Of a DNA stretch of 41,723 nucleotides, positions 22,981 through 29,755 are shown one piece after another. Both the position numbers and the translations under genes were made by a program. The stretch comes from a virus. The notes beneath the pieces are model-generated. The model had not been told where the DNA came from. It ran no database searches and saw only the letters and a program-made list of their open reading frames with translations. The stretch lies in IMG/VR virus record IMGVR_UViG_3300037248_000020, positions 1 to 41,723 of that record. The stretch is one strand, 5' to 3'. Within the stretch, counting starts at the first letter, position 1; each line of letters opens with the position of its first letter.

Positions 22981-23768
22981 TTGGCGAGCTGGATCACTCC
23001 CAGGCATCCACACGAGGACGTGTTTCCGCTCGTGAGATGGAACCCCCTCACGGTCTTTTTGTTCCCACAGTCGCATTGGCAATGCCAGTGAGTCGCCCTT
23101 CTCTCGATGTGCGAGAACCCGAGGACGGTGAGCTGTCCGAAACGCTTCCCGGTGAGCCGGAGTCGGTTGAACTTGTTCGGGTCCAGACCGATCGAGGCGA
23201 GAGCTTTCATGTACGGCATACCGAAAACGCTCACAATCGTTTTGTCCATGATCCCCGCCCGCTTGAGCTCGATCGCTGTCGGTGTCCGATCGAGCTCGAC
23301 CGCGAGCCGGGTTATTCGCTCGGTGAGTTGTGCTTTGCATCGCGCGTGTAGGTTCCTCGTTTCCGTATTCATGCGGTAGGGGAGAGCCCTTGCTCGAGTC
23401 GCCGCGTGAGCGGCCGCGATCGCTTTCTGTAAATATCTCTTCATCGTCTCGGGGTCGATCGAGGTCCGCCATCGTCGAAGATTTTCGGCGCCGGGGCGAG
23501 CTGCTCCGGGATTGTAGAGCTTCGTCGTTTGCCGCAGACCTCGATCGCGTTTGTATTCCCGCGGCGTGAGTCCCTCATGAGTCGAGAGATGTCCGCTCAA
23601 ACTTTTGAACCATCTCCCGCACTCGTGACACTTCACTTTCTCCGTCGCGGGATCGTACTCGAGAGCGCCGAGGATCGAGTGTCCCGATTCCACGTACGGC
23701 GCCTTTGCTTCCCGCGGGAAAACTGATCCCGCGATGACGACGTGTGTCGCGACTGCTTTTTCTTTCAT
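22968..23768 (-). CDS. Ros/MucR zinc-finger protein with homing-endonuclease-type zinc domain
   Basis: The 266-residue protein starts at ATG 23768 behind GAGGAG. Residues 47-75 are a prokaryotic Ros/MucR-type finger: Cys47, Cys50, His60, His64 and the conserved FKSL...HxxxH...TPREYK pattern. The middle is helical and basic. Residues about 205-260 (LTGKRFGQLTVLGF, then CQCDCGNKKTVRGFHLTSGN and SCGCLG) match the small domain often attached to HNH or AP2-type homing endonucleases. No nuclease active site is visible. It is probably a DNA-binding regulator or a relic of a mobile endonuclease. It opens a short operon after a palindrome-rich gap. Confidence 0.75.
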   Translation of the reverse strand: MKEKAVATHVVIAGSVFPREAKAPYVESGHSILGALEYDPATEKVKCHECGRWFKSLSGHLSTHEGLTPREYKRDRGLRQTTKLYNPGAARPGAENLRRWRTSIDPETMKRYLQKAIAAAHAATRARALPYRMNTETRNLHARCKAQLTERITRLAVELDRTPTAIELKRAGIMDKTIVSVFGMPYMKALASIGLDPNKFNRLRLTGKRFGQLTVLGFSHIERRATHWHCQCDCGNKKTVRGFHLTSGNTSSCGCLGVIQLAKAGD

Positions 23769-23996
23769 GAAGTTCTCCTCGTGAAGTGGGAAAGTCCAGC
23801 GAAACGAAACCTAGAAAAGAAAGGTGATAGCTGCAATTTCTTCGCGGTCGCCGTCACCCGCGCGCGGGGGGGGTGTGGGGTAGTACCTTGAGCCAAGTGG
23901 GACAAAGTAACCTCCATCCTTTCCGAAGTGGGACTTCGACTCAAGTCGCGCGCGCGACACGACTTAGACGTGATGCACACGATTCGTGTGCATTGC
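23769..23996. promoter_or_regulatory. Palindrome-rich intergenic region (candidate control region or origin)
   Basis: This is the longest non-coding stretch in the window (228 bp). From right to left it holds four signals. One is a 21-bp perfect palindrome at 23973-23993. Another is a 14-bp palindrome GTCGCGCGCGCGAC at 23945-23958. A third is an inverted repeat CGAAGT-GGG-ACTTCG at 23924-23938. The fourth is three copies of AAGTGGGA at 23784, 23895 and 23926. A G-rich run lies near 23868-23881. The region follows the long early operon and precedes the Ros/MucR gene. It could be a terminator plus promoter/operator, or an origin with iterons. Confidence 0.55.
23973..23993. promoter_or_regulatory. 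21-bp perfect palindrome
   Basis: Arms ATGCACACGA and TCGTGTGCAT flank a single central T. It starts four bases beyond the stop codon of the early operon's last gene. In RNA the inner bases would form a loop, leaving a stem of about nine pairs, but no T-run follows, so an operator or rho-assisted terminator is as likely as an intrinsic terminator. Confidence 0.7.
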
Positions 23997-24239
23997 TCAT
24001 GCGCTTCCCGTTGCTTGGATCGGAGCTCTGAGCACGACGGGGATCGAGTAGATGTCGACGCGCGCGATCGCGTGGACCTCGTTTCGCTTCTGATCGACGA
24101 TTACGATCTCGATGTGCGGTGGTGCGCCCGTCGGATTGGTGAAGTGGACGCCGATCGGTCCAGTGAACTCGACGTCGCAATCGACGCATCGAGCGGTGAT
24201 GATCACATCGTCGAACGTGCGGACGCGTTCGGTCATCAT
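23997..24239 (-). CDS. Hypothetical protein with CxxC motif
   Basis: The start is ATG 24239 (or 24236) in an ATGATGA junction with the previous gene. The 80-residue product has ARCVDCDVEFTGPIGVHFTN near its N terminus and then hydrophobic beta strands (IEIVIVD, VDIYSIPVV). A single CxxC could bind metal in a dimer. It is the last gene of the early operon and its stop abuts the 21-bp palindrome. No family recognised. Confidence 0.5.
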   Translation of the reverse strand: MMTERVRTFDDVIITARCVDCDVEFTGPIGVHFTNPTGAPPHIEIVIVDQKRNEVHAIARVDIYSIPVVLRAPIQATGSA

Positions 24240-24436
24240 TTGACCTCGCGGATTTGTTTCAAGCAAGCAATACAAGCGACGACGTCGTTTTCATCGATCG
24301 CCTGTTCGCTTCGTCGAACTAAAGCGCGTAACCATAAAGCAGCAAACGTGATCGTCGGCGTTGAGTCGCAATGTTCGATGATCAGTTTCGCGCGTTTCAC
24401 TTCTGCCTCGAGTTCGGTGAAGATCGCCGTCGTCAT
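24236..24436 (-). CDS. Hypothetical 66-residue helical protein
   Basis: This short helical protein (FTELEAEVKRAKLIIEHCDS, AIDENDVVACIACLKQIREV) is coupled by ATGA to genes on both sides. The pattern resembles small phage proteins of unknown role. A CxxC occurs near the C terminus without a partner pair. Confidence 0.5.
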   Translation of the reverse strand: MTTAIFTELEAEVKRAKLIIEHCDSTPTITFAALWLRALVRRSEQAIDENDVVACIACLKQIREVK

Positions 24437-24627
24437 CGTGCGAATATATCCGCTTTTTTGACGACGCCTGGATGTTCTCTCGCGATGTGTTTTCCCATTT
24501 CAGCCGCGCCGAGAGTTCGCGATCGCGGTCGACTGCTGGAGAGCTGCTCGAGCTCGATCCGGTACTTACAAAGATCACACGCAAAAACGAGACCGCTCGA
24601 TCGTCGGATGACCTTGTAGCCGTTCAC
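24433..24627 (-). CDS. Small C2H2-like zinc protein
   Basis: The 64-residue protein has FACDLCKYRIELEQL and then GKHIAREHPG, a Cys-x2-Cys ... His-x4-His arrangement that suggests one zinc site. The stretch between, Ser/Arg-rich (SSSRPRSRTLGAA), is encoded by the left arm of the 48-bp inverted repeat and may be an insertion that lengthened the loop. It is ATGA-coupled at both ends. Confidence 0.5.
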   Translation of the reverse strand: MNGYKVIRRSSGLVFACDLCKYRIELEQLSSSRPRSRTLGAAEMGKHIAREHPGVVKKADIFAR

Positions 24628-24691
24628 TTTTCGACCTCGCGGAAGCAGTTCTCGAGCAATCGACCGCGATCGCGAACTCTCGGCGCGGCTG
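24501..24691. repeat. 48-bp inverted repeat across two genes
   Basis: Arms 24501-24548 and 24644-24691 are reverse complements at 45 of 48 positions. Both begin with AGCCGCGCCGAGAGTTCGCG read inward from either side, separated by 95 bp. One arm lies in the 64-residue zinc gene and the other in the 3' end of the upstream gene. The intervening segment holds the start and ribosome-binding site of the zinc gene, so pairing in mRNA could sequester them. Confidence 0.85.
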
Positions 24692-24932
24692 CGCGAAACG
24701 CTAACGGAGTGTGCGCCGTTTTGAGCTTTTCAGAAGCCCGTTGCAGCGCATCCTTCAGTATGGGATTGTCGGTTAAATTGACAGCGATCCTCACTGCTCG
24801 CCACAGTTCAGAATCAGGAGTCTTTCGCGGCTTCTTCCGCCTCTGTCTTTGGTACGCAGCATTGGCGTTGCGACACAGTGCACACCGGCATCGATAATTC
24901 GTATAACGCGTAACCTTTCCATGCGGGATCAC
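24624..24932 (-). CDS. Small cysteine-rich phage protein (HGxxxxYxxxCRCxxC motif)
   Basis: The 102-residue protein starts MIPHGKVTRYTNYRCRCALC followed by RNANAAYQRQRR. This N-terminal motif recurs in many phage proteins and probably binds zinc. The middle is helical. The last 25 residues (AAAPRVRDRGRLLEN...) come from the right arm of the inverted repeat, so the C terminus may be newly acquired. It is ATGA-coupled on both sides. Confidence 0.55.
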   Translation of the reverse strand: MIPHGKVTRYTNYRCRCALCRNANAAYQRQRRKKPRKTPDSELWRAVRIAVNLTDNPILKDALQRASEKLKTAHTPLAFRAAAPRVRDRGRLLENCFREVEK

Positions 24933-25561
24933 GACTGGATTTCCTCGACGAAGTTTTTGTTAAAAATGCGAGCGAACTGTTCGCGGATCACGACTTGAGC
25001 AAGCTCGATCATGTGAGTTCGCGGTCGAAGCGGAGCGGACGGTTTGAACGAATAGATCAGCTCCGAGGATTTTCCGGATCGCTGGAAAATGCCGACGCCT
25101 TCGACGAGATACGTGTTTTGCTGACCTGGGAAGATCGCCGTTTTCCCTTTGACCTTCATCGAGATCTGAAGGTTCTTATAGAGAAGCGCGGTCGGAACCG
25201 GCGACGCAAACGACGGCCGAGCAGCTCCGCCGGTGATCGGGATCGCGAGCTCGGGTCCGGTTGTCGGTTCTTTCATTCCGCCCTCTTCGAAAAAACCGAG
25301 CAAGAGCGGAGCGCCTTGAACGTGCGAATCGATCCCGACGATCGCCGTGAGATCCGAGGTTCTCGAGTACTGGAGAACTTTGAATCGGCCGGTTAGGAAG
25401 TTTTTGCGGATCGTGAAGTCGCGCGCGAGCTGCTCGCGTTCGACGTCGACGACGAGCTTCGCGATCTCGGTGATCGAGTCGTTCAAAATGTAGGGAAGTT
25501 TCTTGATCACTTTCGCCGTGAGCGTCACGACTTGCGAGATGTCAACGTCGACCGTGTACAT
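24929..25561 (-). CDS. Minor tail protein Z-like / tail completion protein
   Basis: The 210-residue protein has a helical N terminus (YILNDSITEIAKLVVDVERE), a central GFFEEGG and Gly/Pro segment, VFPGQ-type beta strands, and a C-terminal FKPSAPLRPRTHMIEL helix leading to VIREQFARIFNKN. This resembles lambda gpZ and HK97-gp10-like proteins, which finish the tail and connect it to the head. It is encoded inside the early operon rather than next to the terminator gene at 12.8 kb. The assignment rests on sequence character only. Confidence 0.6.
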   Translation of the reverse strand: MYTVDVDISQVVTLTAKVIKKLPYILNDSITEIAKLVVDVEREQLARDFTIRKNFLTGRFKVLQYSRTSDLTAIVGIDSHVQGAPLLLGFFEEGGMKEPTTGPELAIPITGGAARPSFASPVPTALLYKNLQISMKVKGKTAIFPGQQNTYLVEGVGIFQRSGKSSELIYSFKPSAPLRPRTHMIELAQVVIREQFARIFNKNFVEEIQS

Positions 25562-25762
25562 TTAAGCCGCTACCGATCCCGATAGTCGCTTCGGCAGAAG
25601 ACGAAGATCGCGAAGATATTGAATCCCCTTCTGTGTGATCAGGTTGTAACCGCCCTCGATCCGACACGCGAGTCCCGCTTTCACGAGCTCATCGCGATCG
25701 CTCTTCGAGATCAGGTTTCCATCCCAGGTTAAAAGACAGAGGTTTTGGAGTTGCTCGATCAT
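25562..25762 (-). CDS. Small winged-helix-like protein
   Basis: The start at ATG 25762 overlaps the previous stop (TGATG). The 66-residue product contains DELVKAGLACRIEGGYNLIT then KGIQYLRDL, the recognition-helix and wing pattern of tiny winged-helix proteins found in phages. It could bind DNA as a dimer. Function unknown. Confidence 0.5.
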   Translation of the reverse strand: MIEQLQNLCLLTWDGNLISKSDRDELVKAGLACRIEGGYNLITQKGIQYLRDLRLLPKRLSGSVAA

Positions 25763-25929
25763 CAGCGAACCCCGTGGAACGTGAGGAGCCAGATCACGAG
25801 GAAGATCCCACACGACGCGATGACGAGCCCGACTCGAGCTTGTTTCGCGCGATCGTTTGAGCATCCGAAGTAAACGAGCAGACCGAGCGCGATCGCGATG
25901 ATCGGAACGATCAGAAGTGAAAAGTTCAT
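25762..25929 (-). CDS. Small membrane protein with two transmembrane segments
   Basis: The start at ATG 25929 follows AAAGG. The 55-residue product begins MNFSLLIVPIIAIALGLLVY, then a short charged loop (SNDRAKQAR), then VGLVIASCGIFLVIWLL. It is almost certainly a two-pass inner-membrane protein. In the early operon it might act in superinfection exclusion or anchor another product; neither can be shown from sequence. Confidence 0.6.
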   Translation of the reverse strand: MNFSLLIVPIIAIALGLLVYFGCSNDRAKQARVGLVIASCGIFLVIWLLTFHGVR

Positions 25930-26189
25930 ATAGTCGCCGCCTTTGATTCGAACGTCGTCCGGCGTTTCGGTTCGACGCGCGTGAGTGTGACTTTCTTTTG
26001 AAACGCGACGAGATCCGCGGTCTCGTAAAAAACCATCCCGCCTTTCCCCTTGTAGTACGCGGGTCCCATTCCATACGATCGCCACTTCGCGAGCGCGGCC
26101 TTCGAGTAGTTGAGAAACTTCGCGGCCTGGGTCGGGTTGAGCATCCCCTTCTCTTTCGAGATTTTTTTCGATTCGTCTTTGAGCTTCAC
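25926..26189 (-). CDS. Excisionase-like HTH protein (AlpA/MerR fold)
   Basis: The GTG start at 26189 has GGAGG upstream and overlaps the RNase H stop (GTGA). Residues 18-68 of 87 form a MerR/HTH_17-type domain: LNPTQAAKFLNYSKAALAKW, then MVFYETADLVAFQKK. Such small proteins are often excisionases or transcription activators. Because the phage uses a serine integrase, this is a possible recombination directionality factor, but it could equally be a regulator. Confidence 0.65.
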   Translation of the reverse strand: MKLKDESKKISKEKGMLNPTQAAKFLNYSKAALAKWRSYGMGPAYYKGKGGMVFYETADLVAFQKKVTLTRVEPKRRTTFESKAATI

Positions 26190-26863
26190 TTGGCTGTCCT
26201 CCGGAATTGTTCCGACGCTGGACACGAGATCCAGTGAGGTTTGAATGTCCCGTGATCGACCGGGATCTTTTTGTCGTGAGGCGTCGTCCAGAAGTCGATC
26301 ATCGCTGGACATCCGCGACAAACGACGTTCTCGTGACGCATCGTGTAGCCGGCCGCGAGAGCTGCCTCGACGGTCGGAGGAAACGGAGATTTTCGATCGC
26401 GCGATCTGGATCCGACCCAGGAGCCGGCCGCATCGGGTTGAATGCGAAGACGGATCCCGCGCTCTTTGAGAACCCCTTTCGAGAGCTTGTCACACTCGTC
26501 GTTTTCTCCTCGGCCGATCCATTCGAGACCTATCCGCTCGCGCTCGGGTTCGTACGCTTGCCGCGCGTTGAGAAAATACGGGATATAGAGCCCTTGCTTT
26601 GCTTTGTACTTCCCGGTGAGCGTGTAGATGACGAGCTTCGAATCGCCGCGGACGATCGCGGGTCCCTGGAGCTTTGCGATCTCTTTCATGAGCGCGATAA
26701 ACCCCGAGAACTCGGCGACGTTGTTCGACATCTTGGGACCGTAATCGACGTACTCGCCGCGCGCGACGATCGTCTTCCCGTCGACTTTGACCAGGATCCC
26801 GAACGCGGCGTGTCCGCCTGGGTTCCGAGGTTCACAAACGCCGTCAAACCATCCCTCGATCAT
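26186..26863 (-). CDS. RNase H-like protein with C-terminal extension
   Basis: The first 130 of 225 residues are an RNase H fold. Asp7 lies in GWFDGVCEPRNPGG, Glu51 in MSNNVAEFSGF, Asp74 in VRGDSKLVI, and Asp125 in the final ENDECDKLS motif. The enzyme would cleave RNA in RNA-DNA hybrids, for example primers or R-loops during replication. Residues 135-225 form an unrecognised extension with CRGCP, TTPHDKKIPVDHGTFKPHW and a further CPA that might bind zinc. It is ATGA-coupled with genes on both sides. Confidence 0.8.
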   Translation of the reverse strand: MIEGWFDGVCEPRNPGGHAAFGILVKVDGKTIVARGEYVDYGPKMSNNVAEFSGFIALMKEIAKLQGPAIVRGDSKLVIYTLTGKYKAKQGLYIPYFLNARQAYEPERERIGLEWIGRGENDECDKLSKGVLKERGIRLRIQPDAAGSWVGSRSRDRKSPFPPTVEAALAAGYTMRHENVVCRGCPAMIDFWTTPHDKKIPVDHGTFKPHWISCPASEQFRRTAK

Positions 26864-27087
26864 GCGGCGAGCCCTTTCTCTTTGAGTTGGTGGAGGTTCA
26901 CGAGCCGGATGTACGTCGTCCCGGGACAGTCCGGCGAGGCGAGTTTGTGAGCGTCGCGGATCTGTGCGACCGCATCCTTCACGGTCACATCGGGAACGAA
27001 CGCCGCCTTTCCGTGAGCTTTGCAGAGATCGCAGAACCAGCGGTTCGCGGGTCCCAGGTAGAAAATGGGTTCAGGTTCTTTGCTCAT
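26860..27087 (-). CDS. Small zinc-ribbon-like protein
   Basis: The start at ATG 27087 follows AAAGGCGG. The 75-residue product reads RWFCDLCKAHGKAAF, then ASPDCPG, a Cys-x2-Cys plus a later His/Cys, suggesting one metal site. No known family. It belongs to the chain of small metal-binding proteins in this operon. Confidence 0.5.
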   Translation of the reverse strand: MSKEPEPIFYLGPANRWFCDLCKAHGKAAFVPDVTVKDAVAQIRDAHKLASPDCPGTTYIRLVNLHQLKEKGLAA

Positions 27088-27455
27088 GCTGCCGCCTTTA
27101 CTGCGGAGACAACGGCCTTCTTCACGTCCTCCGGAATGCGTTTGGCAAATCGGGCGAAATCCTTCGGTCGCTTCATCTGCCAGGGAACCGCTTTTATGCT
27201 CTCCATCATCCGCGCGCATTCAAACGCCTTTCTCCGCGCGCGAACACTGCGGACAATGGCGTATCCGGTCGGGACGTGAGTCACGGTGTAGCCGCTTTCG
27301 TTGAATACGTGCCGCGAATAATCGCAATCACCGTTCGTTTTGCGCCTCCACCGAATGTCCCGATGAACAGCAAAAAAGCGGCCGACCTTCCTCGCGACAA
27401 TCGCGATAGGGACGGTTTTGTTGTTCTCGTCTGGCAACTTCACTTTGATCGTCAT
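27084..27455 (-). CDS. Hypothetical 123-residue protein of atypical composition
   Basis: The protein starts MTIKVKLPDENNKTVPIAIV and is basic, with SRHVFNESGYTVTHVPTGYA in the middle and a Lys/Ala-rich helical end. No family recognised. Its DNA contains no GATC between 27091 and 27420, whereas the rest of the genome has about one per 34 bases, so it may be a recent arrival. ATGA coupling on both sides shows it is integrated in the operon. Confidence 0.55.
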   Translation of the reverse strand: MTIKVKLPDENNKTVPIAIVARKVGRFFAVHRDIRWRRKTNGDCDYSRHVFNESGYTVTHVPTGYAIVRSVRARRKAFECARMMESIKAVPWQMKRPKDFARFAKRIPEDVKKAVVSAVKAAA

Positions 27456-28762
27456 GCGGTTTTCTCCTCGACCGCTCTCACGCTCCCGTCTTCCATGACG
27501 ACGCCGACTTTTCCGCTCGTATCGACGCGCTCGATCCAGATCTGATAATCGGCCGCTTCCGCCATTTCCGAGAGGAGCTTCATGTTCGTCTCGTCCAGGA
27601 GCGAGCCGTCCTGGATCCGGAGAACTTTGAGCTTGGGGTTTGCTGCCATCGCGACCGCGACCGAGATCCGGAGCTGCTCGGCCGAGCTCGCTTGTGCGAA
27701 CGGTAGCCCGTTGTAAACGACTTCACCGTCGCCGAAGGACAGTCCCTCGATCGGCATCTTCGCCGCGGCGATCGCGTCGCGCTTTGCCGTGACCCGCGCG
27801 GCCATCGCGTCGGTCAGAGCGTCCGCGGCCGCGCGCTTCTGCTTCGCGTCGGCGAAGATCGCGAGCTGCTGCTTTTTCCGGATCACGGCCGCGTTGATCC
27901 CGCGCGCGGAGTTGATCAGCTCGCGGACTTCGGACGTGTCGATCGGCGGCGGGATCGTCATCGCGTCGACCTGAGTTTCTAAATAGTGCGACTCCGCGAT
28001 GTGATTCTCGGCCGCGGTGTCGGCCGCAGTCGCTTGCTCCAGGATCTTCTCGGCCTGGGATCGCATGCTCCGCGCGCGCTCTCTCGCGTCGTATGCGAGT
28101 TGCTTTTGTGACTCGATCTTCGACTCGAGCGACTGTTTGTCGCTCTTCACGCGCTCGATCCCGGCGTTTGTCTGTCCGGCCGCTTCGAGCTCCTGAGCGA
28201 GTTTCGAGATGTCGATCTCTTCGTCTGGAGTGTCGTCGGGGAACGTGAACCCGAACCCGCGCGCGTCGAGCGATTTGATCTCGCGGTTCAAGTCGGTCCG
28301 CTTCTCGAAGTCGCTCGCATTGAGCGCGTCGAGCTTGTCCAGGTCGAGATCGATCTTCACCATCGAGCGGAGCTGATCGAGTTGCTTTTTCGGATCCATT
28401 CTCGAGAACTCGAGCGGATCGAATGTTAGTTTCCCGAGCATCTCGTCGAGGAGACGTTGAGGAGTTGGGAAGCGCGCGCCGTTTTTTGCCTCGGCGACGA
28501 GCGAGGTCCCGGTGTCCTTCGAGAACTTCCGGATCACGGTGATCTCGCCCAATTCAAGTTTGACGTGTGCTTTGAGTTGCCCGCGGCGAATCGGTTGAGA
28601 CGGGATGTCCTTCGCGCCGGCGAGCGCGTAGAAGATCGCGTCGAGCACGCTCGACTTTCCGGATCCGTTCGGTCCGGTGATCTCGACGATGTGACCGGCC
28701 GGCGTGATCGCGACGACCTTGAGCTTCTTGATATTCTCGGCTTCCAAACGAAGTATTTTCAT
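27452..28762 (-). CDS. SMC/Rad50-like AAA ATPase
   Basis: The start at ATG 28762 follows AGAGAGG. The 436-residue protein has a Walker A GPNGSGKSS at residues 30-38, a short coiled-coil centre from about 150 to 290, a signature-like SSAEQLRIS, and a Walker B-like LKVLRIQDGSLLDE near 375. It is much shorter than Rad50 (over 800), with an abbreviated coiled coil, as in phage SbcC/RecF-like ATPases. It likely acts in phage recombination or replication with the nuclease genes upstream. No SbcD-type nuclease partner is visible. Confidence 0.8.
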   Translation of the reverse strand: MKILRLEAENIKKLKVVAITPAGHIVEITGPNGSGKSSVLDAIFYALAGAKDIPSQPIRRGQLKAHVKLELGEITVIRKFSKDTGTSLVAEAKNGARFPTPQRLLDEMLGKLTFDPLEFSRMDPKKQLDQLRSMVKIDLDLDKLDALNASDFEKRTDLNREIKSLDARGFGFTFPDDTPDEEIDISKLAQELEAAGQTNAGIERVKSDKQSLESKIESQKQLAYDARERARSMRSQAEKILEQATAADTAAENHIAESHYLETQVDAMTIPPPIDTSEVRELINSARGINAAVIRKKQQLAIFADAKQKRAAADALTDAMAARVTAKRDAIAAAKMPIEGLSFGDGEVVYNGLPFAQASSAEQLRISVAVAMAANPKLKVLRIQDGSLLDETNMKLLSEMAEAADYQIWIERVDTSGKVGVVMEDGSVRAVEEKTA

Positions 28763-28983
28763 GCTTGCCTCTCTTTCCACTCGCGGACCTTTGCGCCGGC
28801 CGCGGTTGCTTTCGCTTCCGTGACGAGCTTGAGGAGATCCGTCACGCTTGTCTCGACGCTCGGCGTCTTCGAGCAGTCGACGAACGTTTGTGTCGTCCCA
28901 GGAGTCCGGATCAGCTCGAGAAGAGCGTCGACGAACGCCATTTTCTGAGAGCCCGTGAGTTGCATCGTGTAGACGACGCTCAT
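28759..28983 (-). CDS. Hypothetical 74-residue helical protein
   Basis: The start at ATG 28983 overlaps the previous stop by ATGA. The product is MSVVYTMQLTGSQKMAFVDA, then a central CSKTPSVETSV and a helical Lys/Glu-rich C terminus. No family recognised. Being directly upstream of the ATPase and translationally coupled, it might be a small partner. Confidence 0.5.
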   Translation of the reverse strand: MSVVYTMQLTGSQKMAFVDALLELIRTPGTTQTFVDCSKTPSVETSVTDLLKLVTEAKATAAGAKVREWKERQA

Positions 28984-29339
28984 ATCGCGGACCTCGGTCC
29001 CTCGCCGATCCGATACCGATTGAACTCGCGCTCGGCGATCGGCTTTTTGAACTCCTCGACGAGCGCGGGAATAAATTCCGCGTGAACGAACGGGATCTCG
29101 AGCTCGTCGTCGACCTGGAGCGACGTCTTCATCGGGTCGGTCACTTTCAGCCGGACCGACTGAAAGCGCGACTCGCAGCATTTCGCGCGGAAGTCGCCCG
29201 TGTAATAGCGGCGAACGAGATAGATCCTTCCGACCGCGAGAACGAGTTTCGGTTTTTGTGGAGTCTTCCCCTTGTACGGTCTGCTTTTCACGGTTGTCCT
29301 CCCACAGATGAATCCGCCGGCGATCCGCTCGCACTTCAT
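28980..29339 (-). CDS. Hypothetical 119-residue protein
   Basis: I choose ATG 29339 because it overlaps the HNH stop by ATGA and has GGGA upstream; ATGs at 29354 and 29345 are alternatives. The product begins MKCERIAGGFICGRTTVKSR and contains a beta-rich YLVRRYYTGDFRAKCCESRF stretch with several cysteines. It may bind zinc. No known family. Confidence 0.55.
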   Translation of the reverse strand: MKCERIAGGFICGRTTVKSRPYKGKTPQKPKLVLAVGRIYLVRRYYTGDFRAKCCESRFQSVRLKVTDPMKTSLQVDDELEIPFVHAEFIPALVEEFKKPIAEREFNRYRIGEGPRSAI

Positions 29340-29755
29340 GAGCATTCCCGGCATAAGGTGTCGATCGTCGCCAGTTCGTCAAAGTTGTATATAGGCGAGT
29401 GACGTATCGGTTTGCCGCAATTCACACAAACAAAGTGTGTCTCGATAGGCGCGACCGCCGGCATTGCAAAGCGTGCGGCGATCGCTTTCCAGCTCACCGT
29501 CGGGTCGTCGCTGTCGTGCTCATCCGCGAGATGGCAGCTAAAGCACAAAACCTCGACATCGTCCGGCAACTCTCGGCCGATCCGCTCGTAAGTTTTGTGG
29601 TGAACGTGGAGCCCTTGCTTGAAACGAGCGAGGGAGTTTTTTCGATCGCATCCGCACCGCTCACAGCATGGACGCTGCGCTTTGATCTCCTGAGAAAAGT
29701 CGATCCAGTGATCGGTCTGGAGATACTCCTGATACTCGTTTTTAGTGAGCAGCAT
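29336..29755 (-). CDS. HNH endonuclease
   Basis: The 139-residue protein has CCERCGCDRKNSL near residue 29, the core LHVHHKTYERIGRELPDDV and a closing LCFSCH, which together form a zinc-supported HNH motif. A second small zinc ribbon (CVNCGKPIRHSP ... LCRECS) occupies the C terminus. Metal-dependent DNA nicking or cutting is expected. HNH proteins near terminase often help packaging, but this one sits in the replication block 8 kb away and could be a homing or recombination nuclease. The start at 29755 has GGAGGG upstream and overlaps the replication gene by 14 bp. Confidence 0.85.
   Translation of the reverse strand: MLLTKNEYQEYLQTDHWIDFSQEIKAQRPCCERCGCDRKNSLARFKQGLHVHHKTYERIGRELPDDVEVLCFSCHLADEHDSDDPTVSWKAIAARFAMPAVAPIETHFVCVNCGKPIRHSPIYNFDELATIDTLCRECS

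Noticed and set aside
22807-23472. 221-codon frame overlapping the zinc-finger gene
   Set aside because: Only the last 53 codons (from 22968) show repeat structure and start-stop coupling. The rest is a basic shadow of the zinc-finger gene.
23973-23993. 21-bp palindrome as a standard intrinsic terminator
   Set aside because: No T-run follows on either strand, so I list it as a palindrome of undecided role.
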